This document shows, piece after piece, positions 1 to 7,561 of a stretch of DNA of 18,061 nt (positions are counted from its first letter, which is position 1; each line of letters begins with the position of its first letter). The position numbers and the translations under genes were made by a program. The stretch is from an uncultured Collinsella sp. (lineage in GTDB: Bacteria > Actinomycetota > Coriobacteriia > Coriobacteriales > Coriobacteriaceae): the NCBI GenBank assembly GCA_902463875.1, contig CABQHR010000015.1:1-18061 (forward strand), written 5' to 3'. Below the pieces are notes generated by a model. It saw only the letters and a program-made list of their open reading frames with translations, had not been told where the DNA came from and ran no database searches.

Positions 1-280
1 GAAAACCCGTGCTTGCAACTACCGGCACGCCAAAGCGCGTGGCCAGCGCCGCCGCGATATCGTGCGCCGGGATCTCGTCTCGATGGCACGGAACGGCCAG
101 GATGCTCACGGTCGCCGTGCGACCGGGCTCAGGGCGCGGAATGGCCTGCGCCGTGGCGCCCAGGTGCGCGAACTCGGGCGAGCAAGCGTACACCGCCATG
201 CCCCGCGGCGTCACCGTCAGCTGGGCCTCGAGCGCAAACTTGCCCTCGCCCACCGCAATCTTTATCGTGTGCATACCCAT
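1..280 (-). CDS. LpdD-like (prenylated-flavin chaperone-like) protein, 5' part only
   Basis: This is an open reading frame on the minus strand that starts with ATG at 280 and runs off the left edge of the window, giving about 93 residues. An AGGAG Shine-Dalgarno sequence lies 5 bases upstream of the ATG; a second ATG at 274 is possible. The visible protein starts MGMHTIKIAVGEG and contains an HLGATAQAIPRP stretch near residue 48, followed by a hydrophobic strand (TVSILAVPCHRDE) and a segment about A-A-L-A-T-R. This strand pattern, with H-[IL]-G-A then A-x-P-R-P, recalls the small LpdD-type proteins that accompany UbiD-like decarboxylases and help load prenylated FMN. That assignment is from memory of the family and is tentative. 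The gene is divergent from the MFS exporter, and the C-terminus lies outside the window. It could simply be an uncharacterised conserved protein. Confidence 0.5.
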   Translation of the reverse strand, partial: MGMHTIKIAVGEGKFALEAQLTVTPRGMAVYACSPEFAHLGATAQAIPRPEPGRTATVSILAVPCHRDEIPAHDIAAALATRFGVPVVASTGF

Positions 281-320
281 GGGATCTCCTGTCACCCGCG
301 ATGTGCCTGAGACCATCTTC

Positions 321-343
321 GCCTGTATTGCGACTATACAGGC
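321..343. promoter_or_regulatory. Palindromic operator candidate between divergent genes
   Basis: GCCTGTAT (321-328) and ATACAGGC (336-343) form a perfect 8-bp inverted repeat around a 7-base spacer. It lies between the divergent starts of the LpdD-like gene and the MFS exporter. A minus-strand TATAGT that could serve as a -10 element overlaps the right arm. A TetR- or MerR-type repressor site is plausible, but no such regulator is encoded in the window. Confidence 0.4.
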
Positions 344-442
344 AAGCGCAGCCTGCGACAAAGGGGGGCAGGCACCTGACACATTCTGCTAGAGTTGCAG
401 GGATTGAATCCCGCTTATTCATGCGACATTGGAGTGACAACC

Positions 443-1672
443 TTGACCGCCGCAACCACGTCTAAAAGTAAATCAACCGCCGCCGCGCTCTCCCCCGCGC
501 GCACCAAGCTCTGCCTGGCGCTGCTCGTGCTGTTGGGATTCTCGCTCGGCTGCTCCGAGTTCGTGGTCATCGGTATCGAGAGCGACTTGGCAACGGAGCT
601 CGGCATCTCGCTTGCCACTGCGGGCCAGCTCATCAGCGTGTTCGCGCTCGTCTACGCCATCGCGACGCCGGTGCTCGCGCTCAGCACGGGGCGTTTTCGC
701 CGCTACCAGCTGCTCGTGTGCTATAGCATCGTCTTTGTGCTCGGCAACCTGGTCATGGCGTTGGCGCCCAACTTCCAGGTACTGTTTATCTCGCGCATTG
801 TCCTGGGCTCTGTCTCGGGTGCGCTGCTCGCCGTGGGTGTGACGTACATCCCCGAGCTGCTGTCCCCGCAGCAAACCTCGCTTGCCATCTCGGTCGTGTA
901 CGGTGCGTTTTCCGTGGCAATGGTCTTTGTCACTTCGATCGGCAAGTTTGTGGCCGACACGCTCGATTGGCACGTGGCCATGTACGGCACGCTGACCTTT
1001 GCCGTTCTGATCTGCGGAGCGCTCGTGGCGTTTATGCCGCGCGCTGGGCAAACCGACGAGCCTGCCACCTTTCGCGAGCAGGCGGGGCTTCTACGCGAGC
1101 CGAGCATCATCACCGGCATGCTCATCTTTTTGTTTGGCGTAGGCTCGGTCTATGTGTTCTACGGCTACGTGACGCCTTATCTTGAGCAGGTGCTGGGTAT
1201 GGGCACCGTTCAGGCGAGCACCACGCTTATGGCCTACGGCGTGTTCTGCCTGATCTCGAACATCCTGGGCGGATGGATCGACGCGCGCTTTGGCATGAAG
1301 GCGCTGCTCGTGACGTTTGTGCTGCAGGCCGCGGCGTTACTCGGGCTGTTTGCCGTGGGCGGCACCATGCCGCTCGCGCTGGTCTTTGTCTTTAGCTTGG
1401 CGCTGCTCATGTACCTGTTCTCGGTGTCATGCATCACGCACTTTATGGACGTGGCTCGCAGCCGCCATCCCAAATCGATGGTGCTCGCGAGTTCGGTTGA
1501 GCCCATGGCGTTTAACGTCGGCATCTCGTTTGGCACCGCAGTGGGCGGCGCCGTGGTAAGCAGCATTGGCATTGCGTACGTGGGCGCCGTGGGCGCCGCG
1601 TTCTCGCTTGTGGCCTGGGCGCTTACGCTGGTGACGATTAAGTTGGCTCGCTGGGAGCGCCACCGCTGGTAG
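443..1672 (+). CDS. MFS exporter, DHA1 AraJ/YdhP/NepI-like
   Basis: This is a 12-transmembrane major facilitator protein (MFS_1 fold) of about 409 residues, the usual size for the DHA1 drug and metabolite exporters. The first helix carries a G-x-x-E-F motif (LGCSEFVVIGIESDLA), which is typical of the AraJ/YdhP/NepI/PbuE group, and the loop after TM2 has a short S-T-G-R-F-R-R version of MFS motif A. A short central cytoplasmic loop separates the two six-helix halves. Such proteins exchange protons for sugars, purine nucleosides or drugs at the cytoplasmic membrane; the substrate cannot be told from sequence. I chose TTG at 443 because GGAG (431-434) sits 8 bases upstream; the frame stays open back to 395, and a GTG at 434 would overlap the ribosome-binding site. 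The gene is transcribed alone. The next gene starts 243 bases downstream. Confidence 0.85.
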   Translation: MTAATTSKSKSTAAALSPARTKLCLALLVLLGFSLGCSEFVVIGIESDLATELGISLATAGQLISVFALVYAIATPVLALSTGRFRRYQLLVCYSIVFVLGNLVMALAPNFQVLFISRIVLGSVSGALLAVGVTYIPELLSPQQTSLAISVVYGAFSVAMVFVTSIGKFVADTLDWHVAMYGTLTFAVLICGALVAFMPRAGQTDEPATFREQAGLLREPSIITGMLIFLFGVGSVYVFYGYVTPYLEQVLGMGTVQASTTLMAYGVFCLISNILGGWIDARFGMKALLVTFVLQAAALLGLFAVGGTMPLALVFVFSLALLMYLFSVSCITHFMDVARSRHPKSMVLASSVEPMAFNVGISFGTAVGGAVVSSIGIAYVGAVGAAFSLVAWALTLVTIKLARWERHRW

Positions 1673-1832
1673 CGCAATTGCAGCCAAAAACCGCAGCACC
1701 GCCCACCATCTTTTGACCGCCTGGCGCTCGCTCCTGCAGCCATGCAACACGTCGTCTGCTGCCCAAGTCAGCATCTTTCCCGGCGCTATTTAACCACGCA
1801 AAACGCATCCTGTTAAGATTATCGCTATCGTT

Positions 1833-1885
1833 TTTCGCAATCTGAAAATCGATAGAATCGCAGGTAAAGCTTTCGTAGTCTGAAA
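1833..1885 (+). promoter_or_regulatory. Two direct copies of a TTTC-N7-GAAA operator-like motif
   Basis: TTTCGCAATCTGAAA (1833-1847) and TTTCGTAGTCTGAAA (1871-1885) match at 13 of 15 positions and start 38 bases apart, just upstream of the GH4 ribosome-binding site. Each copy is a short inverted repeat, TTTC-N7-GAAA. A weak TAGAAT -10 element (1853-1858) lies between them. The arrangement suggests binding by a dimeric regulator, most simply the RpiR protein encoded at the end of this operon. The rest of the gap (1673-1832) shows no gene and no clear terminator. Confidence 0.5.
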
Positions 1886-1915
1886 TGGTCAATCCACACG
1901 AAAGGGGTTTACCAC

Positions 1916-3241
1916 ATGGACAAGAAAGCAGTTGTAATCGCCGGGGCCGGCAGCACCCACACTCCCGGCATCATCCAGAGCCTATTGCAGAAGAAAAACG
2001 AATTACCGCTGCGCAAACTCGCCCTGTACGACATCGACGAGAAGCGCATGCATCTCGTCTACGACATCATGAAGCAGTTCATCGAGCAGGAAGCTCCTGA
2101 CATCGAAGTTGTCGTGACGACCGATCCCGAAAAGGCATTCACCGATGTCGACTTCGTCTTCGCGCAAATCCGCCAGGGTGGCCTTCAGATGCGTCGCCAG
2201 GACGAGCGCATCCCTCTCAAGTACGGTTGCGTGGGACAGGAAACCTGCGGCGCCGGCGGTTCGATCTCCTATGGCATCAGGTCCATCCCCGGCGTCTTCG
2301 ACCTCGTACACTACGCCAAGAAATACAGTCCAGACGCCTGGATCCTCAACTATTCCAACCCCGCCGCAGTTGTCGCCGAGGCCACACGTCGCGAGTTTGA
2401 CAACGACCATATCCTTAACATCTGCGATATGCCCACGGCCATCTTGCTCTCGTACTCTAAGATGCTCGGACTTCCCAGCTGGCGCGATATCGACCCCATG
2501 TATTTTGGACTCAATCACTTTGGCTGGTTTACCAAAATTTACGACAAGCAGGGGCGCGATCGTCTGCCGGAGCTCCGTCAGATGATTCTCGAGCACGGCA
2601 TGGCCGTGAGCGACAAGCATCACAAGGACAAGGACTGGATGCACACCTGGGGTCAATACGTCAAGATTGTGAAGGACTATCCCGAGTATCTGCCCAACAG
2701 CTACCTGCAGTACTACCTGTACTCCAAAGACATGGCAGATGACATGGACCCCAACTGGACGCGCGCCGACAACGTCATCAACGGACGCGAGAAGGAGATG
2801 TTTGCCGAGCACGACAAGTACCTGGCAGATCCCGCCAATTACAAGAGCCCCGTACAGAGCTTCACGGTCTTTGGCGACTTTATCGTCGACGCAGCCGCCT
2901 CTATCGCCTACAACAAGTGCGAACGTTATCTCGTAATCGTCGAGAATAATGGCGCCATCCCCAATCTGCCCGACGACGCCATGGTCGAGGTCCCTGCCTA
3001 CCTGCGCTCTTGGGGCCCCGAACCCATCAGCCAGCCTGCTATCCCCACCTTCTACAAGGGGCTTATCGAAGAGCAGAATGCCAGTGAGAAGCTCGCCGTC
3101 GACGCATATTACGAGCATTCCTACCAGAAGGCGCTCGAAGCCATCGCAATCAACAAGACCGTCCCTTCGACTACCGTCGCGCGCCAAATCCTCGACGACC
3201 TGATCGAAGCGAACGGCGATTATTGGCCGACCCTGTCCTAA
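1916..3241 (+). CDS. 6-phospho-alpha-glucosidase, glycoside hydrolase family 4
   Basis: This 441-residue enzyme belongs to GH4, which hydrolyses phosphorylated alpha-glucosides by an NAD- and divalent-metal-dependent oxidation/elimination mechanism in the cytoplasm. The Rossmann start is visible (VVIAGAGSTHTPGI, residues 6-20). The metal ligand and catalytic acid lie in C170-D171-M172-P173; CDMP is the signature of alpha-specific 6-phosphoglucosidases such as GlvA, AglB and MalH. A second metal ligand is H201 in GLNHFGWF, and the probable catalytic base is Y266 in SYLQYYLY. Length matches the family. The ATG at 1916 follows AAAGGGG at a good distance. The EIICB gene starts 24 bases after the stop, so enzyme and transporter are surely co-transcribed. 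Maltose-6'-phosphate or related glucose disaccharide phosphates are the likely substrates. Confidence 0.93.
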   Translation: MDKKAVVIAGAGSTHTPGIIQSLLQKKNELPLRKLALYDIDEKRMHLVYDIMKQFIEQEAPDIEVVVTTDPEKAFTDVDFVFAQIRQGGLQMRRQDERIPLKYGCVGQETCGAGGSISYGIRSIPGVFDLVHYAKKYSPDAWILNYSNPAAVVAEATRREFDNDHILNICDMPTAILLSYSKMLGLPSWRDIDPMYFGLNHFGWFTKIYDKQGRDRLPELRQMILEHGMAVSDKHHKDKDWMHTWGQYVKIVKDYPEYLPNSYLQYYLYSKDMADDMDPNWTRADNVINGREKEMFAEHDKYLADPANYKSPVQSFTVFGDFIVDAAASIAYNKCERYLVIVENNGAIPNLPDDAMVEVPAYLRSWGPEPISQPAIPTFYKGLIEEQNASEKLAVDAYYEHSYQKALEAIAINKTVPSTTVARQILDDLIEANGDYWPTLS

Positions 3242-3265
3242 CTCCCCGCGCATCGAAGGAACATC

Positions 3266-4846
3266 ATGAAAGAAAGCAAGCTCTACAGCGAGTTCCAGAG
3301 ACTCGGCAAGGTGCTCATGGCGCCGGTCCTCCTCCTGCCCGTTTCCGGCATTTTGGTCGGTCTGGGCTCCGCCCTTTCCAATGCTAACCTCATCTCGCTC
3401 TGCCCGTTTTTGGGCACCGAGCCGATGGTGATCTTTAGCACGCTCATCAAAGCAGCCGGCAACGTTATCAATGGTAACATCTCGGTTCTCTTTGCGATCT
3501 GCATCGCCTACGGTTACGCCAAGGCCGAGAAGGCGACCGCCGCACTCTCGGGCTTCATCGGCTACATGACCATGAACACGATCATGGGTCAGCTGCTTAT
3601 CCTGCTGGGCACCATCGATCCCGCCAACCTGCAGACCGGTCAGAACGCCATCCTGGGCGTAACCACACTCGACACCGGCGTATTCGGCGGCATCATCATC
3701 GGCTTGGTAGTCGCGTGGATCCACAACCGATTCTATAAGGTGCAGCTTCCGCCGGTGCTCGGCATCTTCAACGGCACGCGCTGCGTTCCCGCCCTCACCG
3801 TCGTTTTCGCAAGCCTGGTGGGCGTTGCGCTCGCCTTCGTGTTTCCGTTTGTGCAAACCGGCCTAAAGGCCGCCTCGACACTCATCGATTCCACCGGGGT
3901 GTTTGGCGCGTTCATCTATGGCTTCTCCGAGCGCATGCTTCTGCCCTTCGGCCTGCATCATTTCATCTACCTGCCGTTTTTCTTCACTTCTCTGGGCGGT
4001 AGCATCCAGGTTGACGGCCAGACCGTCGAGGGTGCTGTCAACATCTACAACGCCATGCTCAACACGCCCGGCATGATGTACGACATCGACATCTCAAAAT
4101 ACGTCATGAACGGCAAGGTGCTGTTCGCCATGTGCGGCCTGCCCGCGGCGGCTCTCGCCATCTACCACTGTGCCCGTCCCGAGAATAAAAAGAAGGTCGG
4201 CTCCCTCATGATCGCCGCCGTCATTCCGGCCGCCATCATGGGCATAACCGAACCGCTCGAGTACTCCTTCCTCTTTGTAGCGCCCGTACTCTATGTGGTC
4301 CACGCCCTGCTGTGCGGCATCGCGTATGTACTCACCTACCTGGTACAGTTCAATGTGCCCGGACCTTCCGCCTTCGGCGGACCGCTCCTCTCGTGGATCT
4401 TCAACGGCATCATGAACGCCGATAAAGGCTCCAACTGGTTCTGGCTTATTCCGCTCGGCATCGCTTACTTCGGGATCTATTACGTGCTGTTCCGCACCTT
4501 TATCAAGAAATTTGACCTCAAAACCCCGGGCCGCGAGGATGATGACACGCAGGCAGCGGATGACACGTCGGCCATCGACTCCAAAGCACCTGTCCAGGTA
4601 AGCGAGCTCATCCCGCAGATCGTGGAAGCCGTGGGCGGCGCCGATAACATCTCGGGTGTCAACGCATGCTTCACTCGCCTGAGGCTCAGCCTCAAAGACA
4701 CCGCCCTGGTCAAGGACGATAGTGTCTTCACCAAAGACCTCGGCGCCAGCGCCATCGTGCATGTTGGCGGCGGTGTTCAGATCGTTTACGGCAATAAAGC
4801 TTCTGTCTACAAAGTCGAAATGAGAGAATACTTGGGCATGGAATAA
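3266..4846 (+). CDS. Alpha-glucoside-specific PTS EIICB permease
   Basis: This 526-residue phosphotransferase permease has an N-terminal EIIC membrane domain (about residues 10-420) and a C-terminal EIIB domain (about 445-526). It imports an alpha-glucoside and phosphorylates it on the way. The conserved G-I-T-E-P motif of EIIC is at 326-330 with E329. The phosphorylatable cysteine of EIIB is C468 in NACFTRLR. Overall it resembles GlvC, AglA and MalX. There is no EIIA domain, so phosphate must come from a separate EIIA-Glc-type protein, as in other glucose-family systems. The start ATG has GAAGGA upstream. It lies between the GH4 gene, which would split its product, and the RpiR regulator. 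It is clearly paralogous to the permease at 5917-7479, with closely matching domain layout. Confidence 0.93.
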   Translation: MKESKLYSEFQRLGKVLMAPVLLLPVSGILVGLGSALSNANLISLCPFLGTEPMVIFSTLIKAAGNVINGNISVLFAICIAYGYAKAEKATAALSGFIGYMTMNTIMGQLLILLGTIDPANLQTGQNAILGVTTLDTGVFGGIIIGLVVAWIHNRFYKVQLPPVLGIFNGTRCVPALTVVFASLVGVALAFVFPFVQTGLKAASTLIDSTGVFGAFIYGFSERMLLPFGLHHFIYLPFFFTSLGGSIQVDGQTVEGAVNIYNAMLNTPGMMYDIDISKYVMNGKVLFAMCGLPAAALAIYHCARPENKKKVGSLMIAAVIPAAIMGITEPLEYSFLFVAPVLYVVHALLCGIAYVLTYLVQFNVPGPSAFGGPLLSWIFNGIMNADKGSNWFWLIPLGIAYFGIYYVLFRTFIKKFDLKTPGREDDDTQAADDTSAIDSKAPVQVSELIPQIVEAVGGADNISGVNACFTRLRLSLKDTALVKDDSVFTKDLGASAIVHVGGGVQIVYGNKASVYKVEMREYLGME

Positions 4847-4868
4847 ATCCGTCCCATAGCTTCACCAC

Positions 4869-4904
4869 AATGCTCCGGAGATGGCATATCCGCTCCGGGG
4901 CATT
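4869..4904 (+). terminator. Intercistronic hairpin before the regulator gene
   Basis: AATGCTCCGGAG (4869-4880) pairs with CTCCGGGGCATT (4893-4904), with one G-T wobble and a 12-base loop. A short T-poor stretch (ATTCTTT) follows. It stands between the permease stop and the regulator's ribosome-binding site, where it could act as a partial terminator or RNA processing site and keep regulator levels low. The weak T-run argues against full termination. Confidence 0.55.
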
Positions 4905-4923
4905 ATTCTTTGGAGTGATTTGA

Positions 4924-5724
4924 ATGTCGATGTACGAGGTCTATTCGAACCTCAGGTCTTGTATCGAAGACGTCGAGAAGGGCGGCAGCCTTGACGCCCA
5001 CATCGCACTCTACGCCCTTTCCCATCACGACGAGGTCCCAGAGCTCTCAATAGAAGAACTTGCCCGCGCGTGCAATACATCGCCCGCGACCATCTCGCGC
5101 TTCTGCAGGCGCGTAAACGGCTCGAGCTTTCGATCGTTCAAAGAGCAAGTTGACGACTTCAACGCTTGGCTCCAGCGTGAGACAACCGAGGCAAGGGCTC
5201 ATAAGCAAATCGATATACCCTGGTATTTCGATATCGTAGAGACCTCTTTGCTTGAAACAAAACGCCTGCTCACTGAGGATCGACTCGAGCAGGCCGTTGA
5301 CTGGCTTCTCGATGCGCAAAATGTCTACGTATACGGAAGCTCATTCTCCAATCTCGCCGCCCGCTCACTCTGCGAAAAGCTGAGCCGCGTAAACCGACTG
5401 TGCTTCTCATTTGGCTCCGTCAAGGGACAGGAGACGCCACTCTGTCTGCTCCAACCCGACGATCTAACCATCTTTGTATCGTTCTCAGGGAAGACGAGCC
5501 ACATCCTCAATCTTTACGTTGAGGCCAAGCGGCGAGGTTGCCGCGTTATTTGGATATCGAGCAACATGGCATTCGATAACAACAGGGCGCGTGAGCTCTT
5601 GCTACCCGTGAGCGCGGAGTCACTCAGCGAGTACTCAACCGCCTTGGTTGAGGGCATGAGCCTACAAAGTGCGGTTAACGCTCTGTATATCAGCTGTGCA
5701 AATCGACTTCGGGCGCAGCGCTAG
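4924..5724 (+). CDS. MurR/RpiR family transcriptional regulator
   Basis: This 266-residue regulator has an N-terminal RpiR helix-turn-helix (about residues 41-73, with LSIEELARACNTSPATISRF) and a C-terminal SIS phosphosugar-binding domain (about 120-250). The SIS features visible are VYVYGSS at 134-140, VSFSGKTSHIL at 185-195 and a following R-G-C-R-V-I-W strand. Family members bind a sugar phosphate and repress or activate adjacent sugar genes. Its position as the last gene of the GH4-EIICB operon implies control of that operon, possibly through the paired motifs at 1833-1885, with the imported disaccharide phosphate or glucose-6-phosphate as effector. GGAG lies just upstream of the ATG at 4924; a second in-frame ATG at residue 3 is equally possible. 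It is only distantly similar to the regulator at 9186. Confidence 0.88.
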   Translation: MSMYEVYSNLRSCIEDVEKGGSLDAHIALYALSHHDEVPELSIEELARACNTSPATISRFCRRVNGSSFRSFKEQVDDFNAWLQRETTEARAHKQIDIPWYFDIVETSLLETKRLLTEDRLEQAVDWLLDAQNVYVYGSSFSNLAARSLCEKLSRVNRLCFSFGSVKGQETPLCLLQPDDLTIFVSFSGKTSHILNLYVEAKRRGCRVIWISSNMAFDNNRARELLLPVSAESLSEYSTALVEGMSLQSAVNALYISCANRLRAQR

Positions 5725-5848
5725 CCGCAAACACGCTAGAACCGAAAAGGACGCACCTCACCGTCGCAAGGCGTCCGAATACACGATAGGCAGCGCCAAA
5801 AGAGAGCAGCGAGCACGTCATGTACTTGCCCATTCGCCCCAAAACAGC

Positions 5849-5888
5849 ACAGGTTGGCGCCCGATTGAAGGATCGGACGCCAACCTGT
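5849..5888. terminator. Bidirectional terminator between convergent modules
   Basis: Arms of 17 bases (5849-5865 and 5872-5888) pair with a single C-A mismatch around a 6-base loop. The sequence beyond the hairpin reads GCTGTTTT on the minus strand, serving the leftward permease, and ATTAATCTTGATT on the plus strand, serving the rightward RpiR gene. A second weaker inverted repeat, GGACGC (5749-5754) with GCGTCC (5771-5776), lies between the RpiR stop and this hairpin. Confidence 0.75.
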
Positions 5889-5916
5889 ATTAATCTTGAT
5901 TGTGTGTTTGAGTCGT

Positions 5917-7479
5917 TTACTCCATACCCAGTAGCTCGCGCATCTGGGTTGCGTAGTTAGAAGCCATGTTGCCGTAGACAATCTGCACGCCGCCGTTGAC
6001 ATGCACGATGCCACGCGCTTCCAGCTTTTCGGTAAACTCGGCGTCATCAACCACCTTGTCACAGTCATTGAGCTGGATGCGCAGACGGGTGAAGCAGGCC
6101 TCGACAGACTTAATATTGTTGTCGCCGCCCACTGCCTCAACGATGGCGGGAATGAGGTCGCTGATCACCGTCTTGGGAGCCTTTTCGGCCTCATCGTCGG
6201 ACTCTTCCTCGCGGCCAGGGGTCTTTAGGTCCTTCTTAAGAATGATGAACTTGAAGACGAAGTAGTACACCACGAAGTAGATGGGGCCAAGGAACAGGAT
6301 AACCTGCCAGTTGGAACCCTTTGCGGCGCCCATGATGCCATTAAAGATAAGCGACAGGAGCGGGCCACCGAAGGACGCGGAACCGGCCACGTTGAACTGC
6401 AGGATATAGGTCAGCGCATAGGCAAGACCAGCCATGAGAGCGTGGAACACGTAGAGGATGGGCGCGATAAACAGGAAGGAGTACTCGAGCGGCTCGGTAA
6501 TGCCGGAGAGGATGCAAGGCACCACGATGGCGATCATGAGCGCTGCGGTCTTCTTCTTGTTCTTGGGAAGCGCCGTCTTGTAGAAGGCGAGTGCAGCGCC
6601 GGGCAGGCCGAACATGGCGAAGATAACCTTGCCGTTCATGACAAAACGGCTGACCTCGATGTTAAACGGCGTGCTGGGAGAGCCCAGGATCGCGTTGTAG
6701 ATATTGATAGCGCCCTGAACAGTCTGGCCGCCGATGGTCTCGACGCCACCGAGCGACGTGAAGAAGAACGGCAAATAGACAAAGTGATGCAGGCCAAAAG
6801 GCAGGAGCATGCGCTCGCCGGCGCCGTAGACAAATGCACCAAAGGCACCCGTAGTCTTGATGAACTCGGACAGCGCACCGAGAGCGTTCTGAATAAACGG
6901 GAAAACAAAGGACATGACCAATGCGAGGATGCTGCATGAGAGCAGCGTCACCGCCGGGATAAAGCGCGTACCGTTGAAGATGGAGAACACGGCAGGCAGT
7001 TCAATCTTGTAGTAACGGTTATGCAACCATGCGACGATTGCGCCCACCAGAAGACCGCCGATAACGCCAGTGTCGAGCGTGGTGATACCGAGGATCGTGC
7101 TCTGGCCCGTCGTAAGATTCGCGGGATCGATAACGCCAGTCGCCGTAAGGAACGTGCCCATCACGGAATTCATGCACATGTAGCCCAAAAAGCCACAAAG
7201 CGCCGCGGTAGCCTTCTCGGACTTGGCGAAGCCATAGGCGAGACAAATCGAGAAGATAACCGGGATGTTGTTCATAACGATGCCGGCAGCGGCCTTGAGA
7301 ATCGAAAAGAAAATCGCAAAGCCCGGAGCAGCAAGCCAGGGAACAGCTGCCGTAAGGGTGGGGCTGGTAAAGGCATTGCCAAAGCCCTGAAGGATGCCGG
7401 CGATTGGCAGGATCAAGACAGGCGTCATGAGGACTTTGCCCAGGCGCTGGAACTTTGCCAGCAGCTCATCTTTGTTCAT
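5917..7479 (-). CDS. Alpha-glucoside-specific PTS EIICB permease (second copy)
   Basis: This 520-residue EIICB permease is encoded on the minus strand. The EIIC domain occupies about residues 10-415, with G-I-T-E-P at 326-330 (E329). The EIIB domain occupies about 435-520, with the phosphorylatable C462 in EACFTRLR. Like its paralogue at 3266-4846 it lacks EIIA. The two permeases share long blocks (FQRLGKVLM near the start, ERMLLPFGLHHF, GGVQIVYGN near the end) but differ throughout, so they are old duplicates or independent acquisitions rather than a recent copy. GAGGGG precedes the ATG. The GH4 gene lies 82 bases upstream with an intercistronic hairpin between, so one transcript is likely. 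Probable substrates are maltose-like or sucrose-isomer alpha-glucosides, perhaps distinct from those of the first permease. Confidence 0.92.
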   Translation of the reverse strand: MNKDELLAKFQRLGKVLMTPVLILPIAGILQGFGNAFTSPTLTAAVPWLAAPGFAIFFSILKAAAGIVMNNIPVIFSICLAYGFAKSEKATAALCGFLGYMCMNSVMGTFLTATGVIDPANLTTGQSTILGITTLDTGVIGGLLVGAIVAWLHNRYYKIELPAVFSIFNGTRFIPAVTLLSCSILALVMSFVFPFIQNALGALSEFIKTTGAFGAFVYGAGERMLLPFGLHHFVYLPFFFTSLGGVETIGGQTVQGAINIYNAILGSPSTPFNIEVSRFVMNGKVIFAMFGLPGAALAFYKTALPKNKKKTAALMIAIVVPCILSGITEPLEYSFLFIAPILYVFHALMAGLAYALTYILQFNVAGSASFGGPLLSLIFNGIMGAAKGSNWQVILFLGPIYFVVYYFVFKFIILKKDLKTPGREEESDDEAEKAPKTVISDLIPAIVEAVGGDNNIKSVEACFTRLRIQLNDCDKVVDDAEFTEKLEARGIVHVNGGVQIVYGNMASNYATQMRELLGME

Positions 7480-7501
7480 GGGATACCCCTCTTAAAGAAA
7501 C

Positions 7502-7532
7502 GGGGCGTGCAGCTCTACAGCCCACACGCCCC
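7502..7532 (-). other. Intercistronic hairpin between GH4 and permease genes
   Basis: GGGGCGTG (7502-7509) and CACGCCCC (7525-7532) form a perfect 8-bp stem. Inside its 15-base loop a GCT/AGC pair could extend the structure. It lies in the 82-base gap between the GH4 stop and the permease start on the minus strand. No T-run follows in the direction of transcription, so mRNA stabilisation or differential expression is more likely than termination. Confidence 0.5.
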
Positions 7533-7561
7533 ATAACAGTTATCAAGCGCTATGGAACTAG

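Noticed and set aside
129..455. A minus-strand frame overlapping the left intergenic region
   Set aside because: It lies in a different frame from the LpdD-like gene, which has a good ribosome-binding site, and would run through the divergent promoter region.
2003..3856. A 617-codon open frame on the minus strand opposite the first GH4 gene and the start of the permease
   Set aside because: The plus strand encodes two proteins with full catalytic motifs and ribosome-binding sites; the minus frame gives a His/Asp/Val-rich sequence without domains, typical of a high-G+C antisense frame.
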